Source: Clostridium sp. (lineage in GTDB: Bacteria; Bacillota; Clostridia; Clostridiales; Clostridiaceae). From it: DNA of 50,485 nucleotides. This document shows positions 35,128-43,510 of the stretch, in pieces (within the stretch, counting starts at the first letter, position 1; each line of letters begins with the position of its first letter). The notes below the pieces were generated by a model, which was not told where the DNA came from, did no database searches, and saw only the letters and a program-made list of their open reading frames with translations. The stretch covers positions 1 to 50,485 of the forward strand of contig JAFSER010000040.1 of the NCBI GenBank assembly GCA_017435645.1, in the 5' to 3' direction. The translations under genes and the position numbers were made by a program.

Positions 35128-36003
35128 TTGGATAAAAGATATGATATTGCCATAATTGGTAGTGGTCCAGCAGGAATATCAGCTGCATTAAATGCAAGAA
35201 TAAGAAATAAGAATTTTATTATTTTTGGTAGTAAAAATCTATCTAATAAATTAACAAAAGCAGCAAAAATTAATAACTTTTTAGGCTTTTATAACATTAC
35301 TGGAGAAAATCTTAAAAATCACTTTGAAGAACATTTATCTTTAATGAATATTGAAATTACAGAAGAAAGAATAAATAGCATATATGCTATGGGAGATTAT
35401 TTTGCTTTAATGGCAAATAATAAAAATTTTGAAGCAAAAACAGTTATAATAGCAACAGGAATTGAATATACAAGGCCTATAAAAGGTGAGGAAGAGTATT
35501 TAGGTAAAGGAGTAGGTTATTGTGCAACCTGTGATGCTCCTTTATATAAAAATAAAATAGTTACTATTATAGGACATAATAAAGAAGCAGAAGATGAAGC
35601 AAATTATGTTTCAGAAATTGCTAATAAGGTATACTATATTCCAATGTATAAAGGTAATTATGATATTAATAAAGATATTACTTTAGTAGAAGATAAACCT
35701 ATAGAAGTAGTAGGAGATTCAAAGGTAAAAAAATTAATTTTAAATAATAGTGAAATAGAAACAGATGGTATATTTATATTAAAAGATTCAATTTCACCAG
35801 GGCAGTTAGTACCTGGACTAGAAATTAAGGAAGATCATATCAATGTTGATAGATTAATGAAAACTAATATACCAGGTTGTTTTGCTGCGGGAGATTGTAT
35901 AGGAAAGCCTTATCAATATATAAAAGCAGCAGGCGAAGGTAATATTGCAGCTTTAAGTGCAGTAAAGTATTTAGATGATTTAGCTAAACTTGAATCCAAA
36001 TAA
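35128..36003 (+). CDS. Thioredoxin reductase of the NADPH-independent (ferredoxin-linked FFTR) type
   Basis: 291 aa flavoprotein. FAD-binding GSGPAG (11-16), TGIEY at the end of the FAD domain, redox CATC (C132, C135), and the C-terminal FAD motif GCFAAGDCIGKPYQYIKAAGEG are intact. The second nucleotide domain, however, reads IIGHNKEAEDEA (147-158) where NADPH-dependent enzymes have VVGGGNxAxEEA. The HRRxxFR phosphate-binding motif is replaced by YIPMYKG. This is the pattern of the clostridial ferredoxin-dependent flavin thioredoxin reductase described in C. acetobutylicum, which also lies beside a thioredoxin. Electrons would come from ferredoxin rather than NADPH. GGTGGG precedes a TTG start at 35128. 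Confidence 0.8.
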   Translation: MDKRYDIAIIGSGPAGISAALNARIRNKNFIIFGSKNLSNKLTKAAKINNFLGFYNITGENLKNHFEEHLSLMNIEITEERINSIYAMGDYFALMANNKNFEAKTVIIATGIEYTRPIKGEEEYLGKGVGYCATCDAPLYKNKIVTIIGHNKEAEDEANYVSEIANKVYYIPMYKGNYDINKDITLVEDKPIEVVGDSKVKKLILNNSEIETDGIFILKDSISPGQLVPGLEIKEDHINVDRLMKTNIPGCFAAGDCIGKPYQYIKAAGEGNIAALSAVKYLDDLAKLESK

Positions 36004-36142
36004 AGATATTTCATTTAATAAGTATATATTATTAGTAATGATAATATTATAAAATTACAAATAAAAATAATAATTAAAAAATTTTAAGGAATTTAATTAA
36101 TTATGATTTGAAAATTTATAAAAAGAATTCCAAATAAAATAG

Positions 36143-36180
36143 AACCAATAGAGATTTAGTATTTCTACTGGTTTTATTTT
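36143..36180 (+). terminator. Terminator after the thioredoxin reductase
   Basis: AACCAATAG (36143-36151) and CTACTGGTT (36165-36173) form a stem with one mismatch, followed by TTATTTTT. It closely resembles the terminator at 30050. Confidence 0.6.
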
Positions 36181-36453
36181 TATATAATTTAATAATATAT
36201 AAGTAAATTAAATGTGGATTATTTTTTAAGAGTTAATTTATATTTATTATCAAAATATAATTATAAGTTTAAGTAGTTAAATGCTTGTAGATATATGGAT
36301 TTAATGATATTCTCATAATATAAGTATTATTTTAAATAATAAAAATATAGGTATTTCTTTACAATTATTAATAAATTTTAAAATAGAATCTTTTAAATAA
36401 TAATTTATAATATTATTATAAAAACATATATATAAAGTGAAGGGATGATGATA
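36181..36453. other. AT-rich leader of oleate hydratase
   Basis: Together with 36004-36142, this gives about 440 bases with no gene. TATAAT-like elements are abundant (for example near 36407), so the ohyA promoter cannot be placed with confidence. No structured RNA recognised. Confidence 0.4.
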
Positions 36454-38184
36454 GTGAATAAAAAGCAAAAAAATAGCAAAATTAATCCTTTATTAGTTGT
36501 TGGAGCTATTGCAGGTGCAGCAGCTATTGCAGCAACTGCAAAAAAAATGAAAGATAATAAGGAAAAAAAGGAATCATTTATAAGATTTAATGAAAATTTT
36601 GAAGAATTTAAAGAGAAACAAGTTTATTTTATTGGAGGAGGTTTATCATCATTAGCTGGAGCAGCATATCTTATTAGAGATTGTAATTTTAAAGGTGAAA
36701 ATATTCATATTATAGAATCTAAAAATAGTATTGAACAAAATACACTTGGTAATAATGAAAATGGATTTATTAATCCAAGAGATATAGTATTAAATAAAGA
36801 GAATTGTAAAAATTTTTGGGAGCTATTTAATGATATACCTTCAATAAATATGCCAGAAATGAGTGTTACAGAAGAAATATTTAATTTTGATAAGATACAT
36901 CCTACATATGCTAAGGCGCGTTTAATAGATCAATTTGGCAATAAAATTGATGTAAAGACTATGGGATTTAAAAATGCAGACCGTATTGCATTAATTAAGT
37001 TGATGATGATACCAGAAGATAAAATTGAAGACTTAACTATAGAAGATTGGTTTAGAGAGACACCAAACTTTTTTAATACAAATTTCTGGTATATGTGGCA
37101 AACTACCTTTGCATTTGAAAAGTGGTCTAGCTTATATGAATTTAAAAGATATATGGAGCGTATAGTATTTGAAATTTCACATATAGACACATTAGAGGAA
37201 TCAATAAACTCAACTTTTAATAAATATGAATCTATTATTATACCATTAAGAAAATATTTACTTTCTAAGGATGTAGATTTTTCTATAAATGCTGAGGTTA
37301 TAGATATAGATTTTAATCAAAGTGAAGAAATAACAGCAACTGCAATTTATATATTAGATGAGGAAGGCGAAAAAGTAATAAAATTAAATGAAGGTGATTT
37401 ATGTTTTATGAGTAATGGATCTTCAGAAGATAATATTACTTTAGGTGATCTAAATAATGCACCTGAATTTAAGGTTGAAAAACCAAAAACCTTAGGAATT
37501 TGGGAGAAGGTAGCTAAAAAGAAAATTGGTTTAGGTAATCCAGGAACATTCTTTGATAATGCAGATAATAGTAGTTATGAAAAGTTTACAATAACTTGTA
37601 AAGGAAATAAGTTAATAAAATTAATAGAACAATTTTCAGGAAATATATCTGGAAGTGGTGGGATTATGACGTTTAGAGATTCAAATTGGCTAATTAGCAT
37701 AGAAGTTCCAACACAACCATATTTTAAAAATCAATTAATGGACACTACTATTATCACAGGATATGGTTTATATATAGATAGAGTAGGAAACTTTATAAAT
37801 AAGAAGATGAAGGATTGTACAGGGAAAGAAATATTAATAGAATTACTTCATCATCTTCATTTAGAGGAAAATATAGATGAAGTTTTAGAAACAGTAGTTA
37901 ATGTAATACCATGTATGATGCCATATGGTAATGCTCATTTACAGCCAAGAAAGGTAACAGATAGACCTAAGGTTATTCCAGAAGGTTCAACTAATTTTGC
38001 TATGATAAGTGAATTTGTAGAAGTACCGGGAGAAATGGTATTTACAGGAGAATATTTAGTTCGTGCAGCAAAAATAGCAGTATATAATTTATTGGGTGTT
38101 AAGCATAAAGAAATAATTCCAGTAAAATCATATAAAAAGGATATGAAAGTAATAATGAAAGCTATTAAAAAGATATATAGTTAA
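36454..38184 (+). CDS. ohyA: Oleate hydratase (myosin-cross-reactive antigen family)
   Basis: About 576 aa. It adds water to the cis-9 double bond of oleic acid, giving 10-hydroxystearate, with FAD as a structural cofactor. YFIGGGLSSLAGAAYLIRD is the FAD-binding motif. ENGFINPRD, FWYMWQTTFAFEKWSSLYEFKRYMER and FAMISEFVEVPGEMVFTGEYLVRAA are hallmark OhyA blocks. The N-terminal 35 residues include a hydrophobic AIAGAAAIAATA stretch, which could anchor or associate the protein with membrane. GTG 36454 is nine bases after GAAGGG; ATGs at 36445 and 36448 lie too close to it, though they are possible. It may detoxify host unsaturated fatty acids. Confidence 0.92.
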   Translation: MNKKQKNSKINPLLVVGAIAGAAAIAATAKKMKDNKEKKESFIRFNENFEEFKEKQVYFIGGGLSSLAGAAYLIRDCNFKGENIHIIESKNSIEQNTLGNNENGFINPRDIVLNKENCKNFWELFNDIPSINMPEMSVTEEIFNFDKIHPTYAKARLIDQFGNKIDVKTMGFKNADRIALIKLMMIPEDKIEDLTIEDWFRETPNFFNTNFWYMWQTTFAFEKWSSLYEFKRYMERIVFEISHIDTLEESINSTFNKYESIIIPLRKYLLSKDVDFSINAEVIDIDFNQSEEITATAIYILDEEGEKVIKLNEGDLCFMSNGSSEDNITLGDLNNAPEFKVEKPKTLGIWEKVAKKKIGLGNPGTFFDNADNSSYEKFTITCKGNKLIKLIEQFSGNISGSGGIMTFRDSNWLISIEVPTQPYFKNQLMDTTIITGYGLYIDRVGNFINKKMKDCTGKEILIELLHHLHLEENIDEVLETVVNVIPCMMPYGNAHLQPRKVTDRPKVIPEGSTNFAMISEFVEVPGEMVFTGEYLVRAAKIAVYNLLGVKHKEIIPVKSYKKDMKVIMKAIKKIYS

Positions 38185-38187
38185 GAT

Positions 38188-38233
38188 AAAAAAGAGTTGT
38201 TACACTAAAAATTAGTGTGCAGCTCTTTTTTGA
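38188..38233. terminator. Bidirectional terminator after ohyA
   Basis: AAAAAAGAGTTG...ACACTAA and TTAGTGT...CAGCTCTTTTTT form a long stem (38188-38231) with small interruptions. It can also serve the leftward gene ending at 38285. Confidence 0.75.
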
Positions 38234-38284
38234 TAAAAAATAAATCCTAAACTCAAAGTTCATAGAATTTTAATATTATTTATT

Positions 38285-39343
38285 TTATAAATTATTGATT
38301 AATTTATCAATAACATCCTTAACAGAAGAGAGTTTATTAATTTTATAGGCGTTGTGTCCACAGAAGACTAATCCATTTTCTACATCCCCTTTAACTGCAC
38401 TAATTAATGCTGAGCTTATGCAATAAGGAGTTTTAGAAGGAGTACAAGGAATCAAGCAATTATAGCATTTAGAAATAGGAAGTTTTTCTTTTTTTAGTCT
38501 TTCAGTTAAGTTGTTTTTTATAGCTCTACCAGGCATTCCAACAGGACTTATAGTAAGCTCTATATCTTCTTTTGTACAATTAACATAAGCATTTTTGAAA
38601 TTTTCATGAGCATCACATTCATAAGTAGCTACAAATGGAGTGGCTACTTGAACACCGCTAGCTCCAAGTTCTAAATATTTTTTAATATCTGAGCTTTCAA
38701 AAATTCCACCAGCAACTATTACTGGAATATCTTTATTATAATAACTTTCAAAGTTTTTTACTTCTTTTATTATATTTTTTATATTATCATCAAAATTAAT
38801 AACTTCTTCTTTAATAAAATCCTTTTTAAATCCTAGATGCCCACCAGCTAATGGACCTTCTACTATTATTGCATCTGCAGTTTTATTAAAATGTTTTTTC
38901 CAATAGTTTAAAATAATTTTACTAGCTTTAGCTGAGGAAACTATAGGGGCAATTTTAATAGAGCTACCTTTTATAATTTCAGGTAAATTTAAAGGAAGGC
39001 CAGCTCCAGATATTATTAAATCAGCTCCTGCTTCTATAGTTGTTTTAACATATTCTACATAGTTGTTCATAGCAACCATAATATTAACACCTATAATTCC
39101 ATTATTGCTAATTTCTTTAGCTTTTTTTATATGATTACGTAAAGCTCTTATGTTTGCAGCTAAAGTATTTTTTTCAAAATCATCTTCTAAATAACCAGGA
39201 TGAGCCGAAGATATAACGCCTATAGCACCAAGTTTAGCAACATTTCCAGCTAAGTTAGACAATGAAACTCCGATACCCATACCTCCTTGAATTATTGGTA
39301 TTTTCGCAATTAAATCTCCTATTTTTAGTGGTTTTAAATTCAT
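38285..39343 (-). CDS. FMN-dependent nitronate monooxygenase / FabK-like flavoprotein
   Basis: 352 aa TIM-barrel FMN protein of the NMO/FabK family. PIIQGGMGIGVS, the NGIIGVNIMVAM segment, GADLIISGAGLP, EGPLAGGHLGF (His as catalytic or flavin-near residue) and VIVAGGIFESSDIKKYLELGASGVQVATPF follow the family order. The C-terminal Cys-rich region (CYNCLIPCTPSKTPYC) is typical of one NMO subclass. It is divergent from fabH and has a FabT-like box in its promoter region, suggesting a lipid-linked role such as a second enoyl reductase, though nitronate oxidation is the default family call. AAGGAG precedes ATG 39343. Confidence 0.8.
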   Translation of the reverse strand: MNLKPLKIGDLIAKIPIIQGGMGIGVSLSNLAGNVAKLGAIGVISSAHPGYLEDDFEKNTLAANIRALRNHIKKAKEISNNGIIGVNIMVAMNNYVEYVKTTIEAGADLIISGAGLPLNLPEIIKGSSIKIAPIVSSAKASKIILNYWKKHFNKTADAIIVEGPLAGGHLGFKKDFIKEEVINFDDNIKNIIKEVKNFESYYNKDIPVIVAGGIFESSDIKKYLELGASGVQVATPFVATYECDAHENFKNAYVNCTKEDIELTISPVGMPGRAIKNNLTERLKKEKLPISKCYNCLIPCTPSKTPYCISSALISAVKGDVENGLVFCGHNAYKINKLSSVKDVIDKLINNL

Positions 39344-39448
39344 AAATAGTATCTCCTTTTAATAAAAATATTAAAAATAATAGTAAAAAATATAGAAATA
39401 TAAATATTAATTTAGCTATATATTTAATAATATTTAAAAATAAAAATA

Positions 39449-39461
39449 TTTGATTATCAAA
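39449..39461. promoter_or_regulatory. FabT-like operator on the side of the leftward gene
   Basis: TTTGATTATCAAA is a perfect palindrome around one central base. It matches the TTTGAxxxTCAAA box of MarR-family FabT regulators. It lies about 106 bases before the leftward NMO/FabK-like start. Confidence 0.65.
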
Positions 39462-39527
39462 CAATGAAAATAGTATAATATAAAAAAAAATAAAAGACAA
39501 TACAAAAAAATATAAAAATTTTGAATA

Positions 39528-39556
39528 TTGACAAAATTATTTATTATGATTATTAT
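39528..39556 (+). promoter_or_regulatory. fabH: Promoter of the fab-acc operon
   Basis: TTGACA (39528-39533), 17-base spacer, TATTAT (39551-39556). Transcription would start near 39563, just before the FabT-like boxes. Confidence 0.75.
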
Positions 39557-39568
39557 GGAAAAGTAATA

Positions 39569-39598
39569 TTTGATAATCAAAATATTTGAGTGATCAAA
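39569..39598 (+). promoter_or_regulatory. Two adjacent FabT-like operators before fabH
   Basis: TTTGATAATCAAA (39569-39581) is a perfect box. TTTGA-GTGA-TCAAA (39585-39598) is a second with a spacer one base longer. Both lie directly downstream of the promoter, where a bound repressor would block transcription. The fabT regulator gene itself is not in this window. Confidence 0.7.
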
Positions 39599-39629
39599 CC
39601 TAAAAGATTATTTAGAAAGAGGGGATGAG

Positions 39630-40607
39630 ATGAAAGGAGTAAAAATACTTGGTTTTGGTCATTATTGTCCTGAAAATATAGTTACAAATAAAGATATTGA
39701 AAATTTAGTTGATACTACAGACGAATGGATAATAAAGAGGACAGGAATAAAAGAGAGAAAAATATCAACAGGTGAAGGAACTGTAGAATTAGCTTATAAA
39801 GCAGCTCTCAATGCTATTAAAAATAGTAAATGTAATAAGGAAAATATAGATCTTATAGTAGTTGCAACAACTACCCCAGATAATCTAATGCCATCAACTG
39901 CTTGTAATATTCAAAGGTTACTTGGATGTAAAAAAGCAGCAGCTTTTGATATATCAGCGGCTTGTTCAGGATTTGTTTACTCATTAATAGTTGCTTCTAG
40001 TCTTATAAAGTCTACGGATAAAAAGAAAGCTTTAGTGATAGGATCAGAGGTTTTATCTAAAATTGTTGATTGGTCTGAAAGAGAAACCTGTGTATTGTTT
40101 GGAGATGGGGCTGGAGCTGCAGTGATAGAATTGACAGAAGAGTCAGATTCGATTTTGAGTACTTATTTTTTAGCTGATGGAGTATTAGGTGAAAAAACTT
40201 TAAAAGCGGTAGAGTTAAAATTAGATACCCCTTTTTATAATAATAATACAGAAGAAAAAAGATATATACAAATGTTGGGTGGAGATGTATTTAAATTTGC
40301 AGTAAAGGTATTACCTGACATAATACATGAATTGTTAGAAAAATCTAATGAAAGTATAGAAAATATAAAATATATAATTCCTCATCAAGCGAATTTAAGA
40401 ATAATTGATGAGGCAGCAAGAAGATTAAAAATAGATAGAGATAAGTTTTATACTAATATTGATAAGTATGGAAATACATCAGCAGCAAGTATTCCAATAG
40501 CTTTAAGTGAATTATTAGAAAAAGATAGAATACAAAAAGGCGATAAGTTAATATTAGCAGCCTTTGGCGGTGGATTAACTTGTGCTGGGATTTTAATAAA
40601 TTTTTAG
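39630..40607 (+). CDS. fabH: 3-oxoacyl-ACP synthase III
   Basis: 325 aa. It starts fatty-acid synthesis by condensing acetyl-CoA (or a branched starter) with malonyl-ACP. Catalytic triad: C112 in SAACSGF, His in IPHQANLR, Asn in YGNTSAAS. GAGGGG precedes the ATG. First gene of an eleven-gene operon whose members lie a few bases apart or overlap. Confidence 0.96.
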   Translation: MKGVKILGFGHYCPENIVTNKDIENLVDTTDEWIIKRTGIKERKISTGEGTVELAYKAALNAIKNSKCNKENIDLIVVATTTPDNLMPSTACNIQRLLGCKKAAAFDISAACSGFVYSLIVASSLIKSTDKKKALVIGSEVLSKIVDWSERETCVLFGDGAGAAVIELTEESDSILSTYFLADGVLGEKTLKAVELKLDTPFYNNNTEEKRYIQMLGGDVFKFAVKVLPDIIHELLEKSNESIENIKYIIPHQANLRIIDEAARRLKIDRDKFYTNIDKYGNTSAASIPIALSELLEKDRIQKGDKLILAAFGGGLTCAGILINF

Positions 40608-40619
40608 GAGGAAGTTAAA

Positions 40620-40841
40620 ATGATATTTGAAAAGATAAGAGAAATAGTTGTAGATCAATTAGGAGTAAGTGAGGAAGAGGTAAAGTTAGAAACTAGCTTT
40701 ATAGATGATTTAGGAGCAGACTCACTAGATTTATTCCAAGTAGTTATGGAATTAGAAGATGAATTTAATATAAAGGTAGAAAATGTAGAAAATATTAAAA
40801 CAGTTGGCGATGCAGTTAATTATATCGAAAGTTTATCATAG
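40620..40841 (+). CDS. acpP: Acyl carrier protein
   Basis: 73 aa acidic four-helix protein. The phosphopantetheine site is Ser35 in [15 protein letters not shown] precedes the start, 12 bases after fabH. It carries the growing acyl chain. Confidence 0.96.
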   Translation: MIFEKIREIVVDQLGVSEEEVKLETSFIDDLGADSLDLFQVVMELEDEFNIKVENVENIKTVGDAVNYIESLS

Positions 40842-40867
40842 TTAAAAATATATTTAGGAGGTAAATT

Positions 40868-41794
40868 ATGATAAATACTATATGCGATTTATTGAATATT
40901 AAATACCCAATTTTTCAAGGGGGAATGGCGTGGGTTTCAGATAGTTCTTTAGCAGCTGCTGTTTCTAATGCTGGTGGGTTAGGAATAATCGCAGGAGCTA
41001 ATGCTCCTGCAAGTTTAATTAGAGATGAAATAAAAAAAACTAAGGAATTAACTGATAAGCCTTTTGGAGTAAATATAATGTTATTATCTGAAAATGCAGA
41101 TGAGTTATCAGATATTGTTATTGAAGAAGGAGTAAGGGTTGTTACAACTGGAGCTGGAAATCCAGGTAAGTATATGGATAAATGGAAAAAGGCGGGTATA
41201 AAGGTTATTCCCGTTGTGGCATCTGTAGCTTTAGCAAAAAGAATGGAAAAGGCAGGAGCTGATGCTATAATAGCTGAAGGTTGTGAATCAGGTGGACATA
41301 TTGGGAAATTAACAACATTTGTACTTTTACCACAGGTAATTGATGCTGTTAATATTCCAGTTATAGCAGCAGGTGGAATTGGAGATGGAAGAGGTTTAGC
41401 AGCTGCACTTATATTTGGAGCTAAGGGAGTTCAAGTAGGTACTAGGTTCTTAGTAGCTAATGAATGTACTATACATGAAAATTATAAAGATGCAGTAATA
41501 AAAGCTAAGGATATAGATACAGTTGTAACAGGAAGAGCAACAGGACATCCAGTTCAAGTTATAAAAAATAAATTAGCGAGAGAGTATATTAAACTAGAAA
41601 AAGAAGATGCTTCTTTAGAAAAGTTTGAAGAATTAGGAAGAGGAGCGTTAAAAAAAGCTATAAAGGATGGAGATATGGAAAATGGATCAATTATGGCTGG
41701 ACAAATTTCAGGTTTAATTAATAAAAGACAAAGTGCACAAGAAATAATTGAAGAGATATTTTCTGAATATGAGAAAATTAAAAATAATCTTTAA
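40868..41794 (+). CDS. fabK: Enoyl-ACP reductase II (FabK)
   Basis: 308 aa FMN-dependent TIM barrel that performs the last reduction of each cycle. PIFQGGMAWVS, EGCESGGHIGKLTTF, PVIAAGGIGDGRGLAAALIFGAKGVQVGTRF and the C-terminal GQISGLI segment are diagnostic. TTAGGAGG precedes the ATG. No fabI is present here, so FabK is the likely main enoyl reductase, relevant to triclosan resistance. Confidence 0.95.
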   Translation: MINTICDLLNIKYPIFQGGMAWVSDSSLAAAVSNAGGLGIIAGANAPASLIRDEIKKTKELTDKPFGVNIMLLSENADELSDIVIEEGVRVVTTGAGNPGKYMDKWKKAGIKVIPVVASVALAKRMEKAGADAIIAEGCESGGHIGKLTTFVLLPQVIDAVNIPVIAAGGIGDGRGLAAALIFGAKGVQVGTRFLVANECTIHENYKDAVIKAKDIDTVVTGRATGHPVQVIKNKLAREYIKLEKEDASLEKFEELGRGALKKAIKDGDMENGSIMAGQISGLINKRQSAQEIIEEIFSEYEKIKNNL

Positions 41795-41807
41795 GGAGAG
41801 GGAAGTA

Positions 41808-42761
41808 ATGAAAATAGCCTTTGTTTTTTCAGGGCAAGGTTCTCAGTATATAGGAATGGCAAAAGAATTATATGATAATGTTTTATCATCTAAAGAAGTA
41901 TTAGATAAAGCTGAGAAACTATTAGACTTTGATATAAAAGAATTAATGTTTAATGGAGAAAAGGAAAAGCTAAATATTACAGAGTTTACTCAACCAGCTG
42001 TACTAATAACATCTATTATGGCATTAAAAGCAATAGAAGAAAAGGATATAAAAGCAGAGATAGTAGCTGGATTAAGTTTAGGAGAATATTCAGCCTTAAT
42101 AGCTTCAGGTGCAATGACATTAGAAGATGGGGTCAAACTAATAAGGAAAAGAGGAAGGCTTATGCAAGAAGCAGTTCCATTAGGTATAGGTTCAATGGCA
42201 GCAATTATAGGTTTATCTATAGATAAGATAAAAGAGGCAATAAGCGAAGCGAAAAACTTAGGGGTAGTAGAAATAGCTAATTATAATACTAATAAGCAAA
42301 TTGTAATTGCTGGAGAAAAGCTTGCAGTTGAAAAAGCAAAAGAAATATGTATGGAGTTAGGAGCAAGAAGGGCAATAGATATTAATGTATCAGGACCATT
42401 TCATACATCATTATTAAATCAAGCTTCAAACAAATTAAGAGAAGAATTAAATAATGTTAGTTTTGAAACTCCCCAAATTAAAATAATATCTAATGTAAAT
42501 GCTGATTTTATAACCGACAAAGAAAATATAAAGAATATTCTTTGTAGGCAAATTAAATCTTCGGTAAGATGGAGTGAAAGTATAGAAAAGATGATTGATT
42601 CAGGAATAGATACTTTTATAGAATTAGGGCCAGGAAAAGTATTAAGTGGGTTTATTAGGGAAATAATTAGAGAAAAAGGGATAAAAGCAAATATATATAA
42701 CGTAGAAGATATTAAATCTCTAGAGAAGACAATAGAAGGGATTGAAAAATTAAATGATTAG
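41808..42761 (+). CDS. fabD: Malonyl-CoA:ACP transacylase
   Basis: 317 aa. GQGSQY (oxyanion loop), active-site Ser90 in GLSLGEYSA, and His in GPFHTSLL. ATG 41808 follows GGAGAGGGAAG; an upstream in-frame start would overlap fabK. It ends overlapping fabG by eight bases. Confidence 0.95.
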   Translation: MKIAFVFSGQGSQYIGMAKELYDNVLSSKEVLDKAEKLLDFDIKELMFNGEKEKLNITEFTQPAVLITSIMALKAIEEKDIKAEIVAGLSLGEYSALIASGAMTLEDGVKLIRKRGRLMQEAVPLGIGSMAAIIGLSIDKIKEAISEAKNLGVVEIANYNTNKQIVIAGEKLAVEKAKEICMELGARRAIDINVSGPFHTSLLNQASNKLREELNNVSFETPQIKIISNVNADFITDKENIKNILCRQIKSSVRWSESIEKMIDSGIDTFIELGPGKVLSGFIREIIREKGIKANIYNVEDIKSLEKTIEGIEKLND

Positions 42762-43497
42762 TAATAAAAATGCAATAATAACAGGTGGATCAAGGGGAAT
42801 TGGTAAAGAGATAGCGAGAACTTTAGCAAAAAATGGAGCTAATATTGCAATTAATTATAGAAATTACACAGAGGAACTAGAAATCTTTATAAATGAATTA
42901 AAAAGTTATGGCGTAGAAGTATTAGTAGCAAAGTGTGATGTTAGCAATTTAGAGGAAGTTAATGAATTTGTAAAGAAAGTAAAAAATAAGTTTAATACTA
43001 TAGATATATTAATAAATAATGCTGGAATTACAAAAGATGGACTATTACTTAGAATGACTGAAAAAGACTTTGGTGATGTTATAGATGTAAATTTAAAAGG
43101 AACTTTCAATATGACTAAAGCAACTTCAGCTATAATGATTAAACAAAGATATGGAAAGATAATTAATATTTCATCAGTAGTAGGAATAGTGGGAAATGCA
43201 GGACAGAGTAATTATGCTGCATCTAAGGCAGGAGTTATTGGATTTTCTAAATCAATAGCTAGAGAGCTTGCTTCAAGAAATATTAATGTAAATGTAATAG
43301 CACCAGGATATATTAATACTGAAATGACTAGTATTTTACCAGATAGAATTAAAGAAGAAATTTTAAAGAGTATTCCGTTAAAAAGAATAGGAGAAGCTAC
43401 TGAAATAGCTAATTTAGCTTTATTTTTATCATCAGATTTATCAAATTATATAACAGGTGAAGTGATAAATGTTGATGGCGGAATGGTTATGAATTAA
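42754..43497 (+). CDS. fabG: 3-oxoacyl-ACP reductase
   Basis: 247 aa short-chain dehydrogenase. GGSRGIG nucleotide motif (11-17), NNAG, catalytic Ser in ISSVVG and the YAASK pair. Reduces 3-oxoacyl-ACP with NADPH. Start overlaps the fabD end, suggesting coupling. Confidence 0.95.
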   Translation: MISNKNAIITGGSRGIGKEIARTLAKNGANIAINYRNYTEELEIFINELKSYGVEVLVAKCDVSNLEEVNEFVKKVKNKFNTIDILINNAGITKDGLLLRMTEKDFGDVIDVNLKGTFNMTKATSAIMIKQRYGKIINISSVVGIVGNAGQSNYAASKAGVIGFSKSIARELASRNINVNVIAPGYINTEMTSILPDRIKEEILKSIPLKRIGEATEIANLALFLSSDLSNYITGEVINVDGGMVMN

Positions 43498-43510
43498 GGA
43501 GAGAAGGAGT

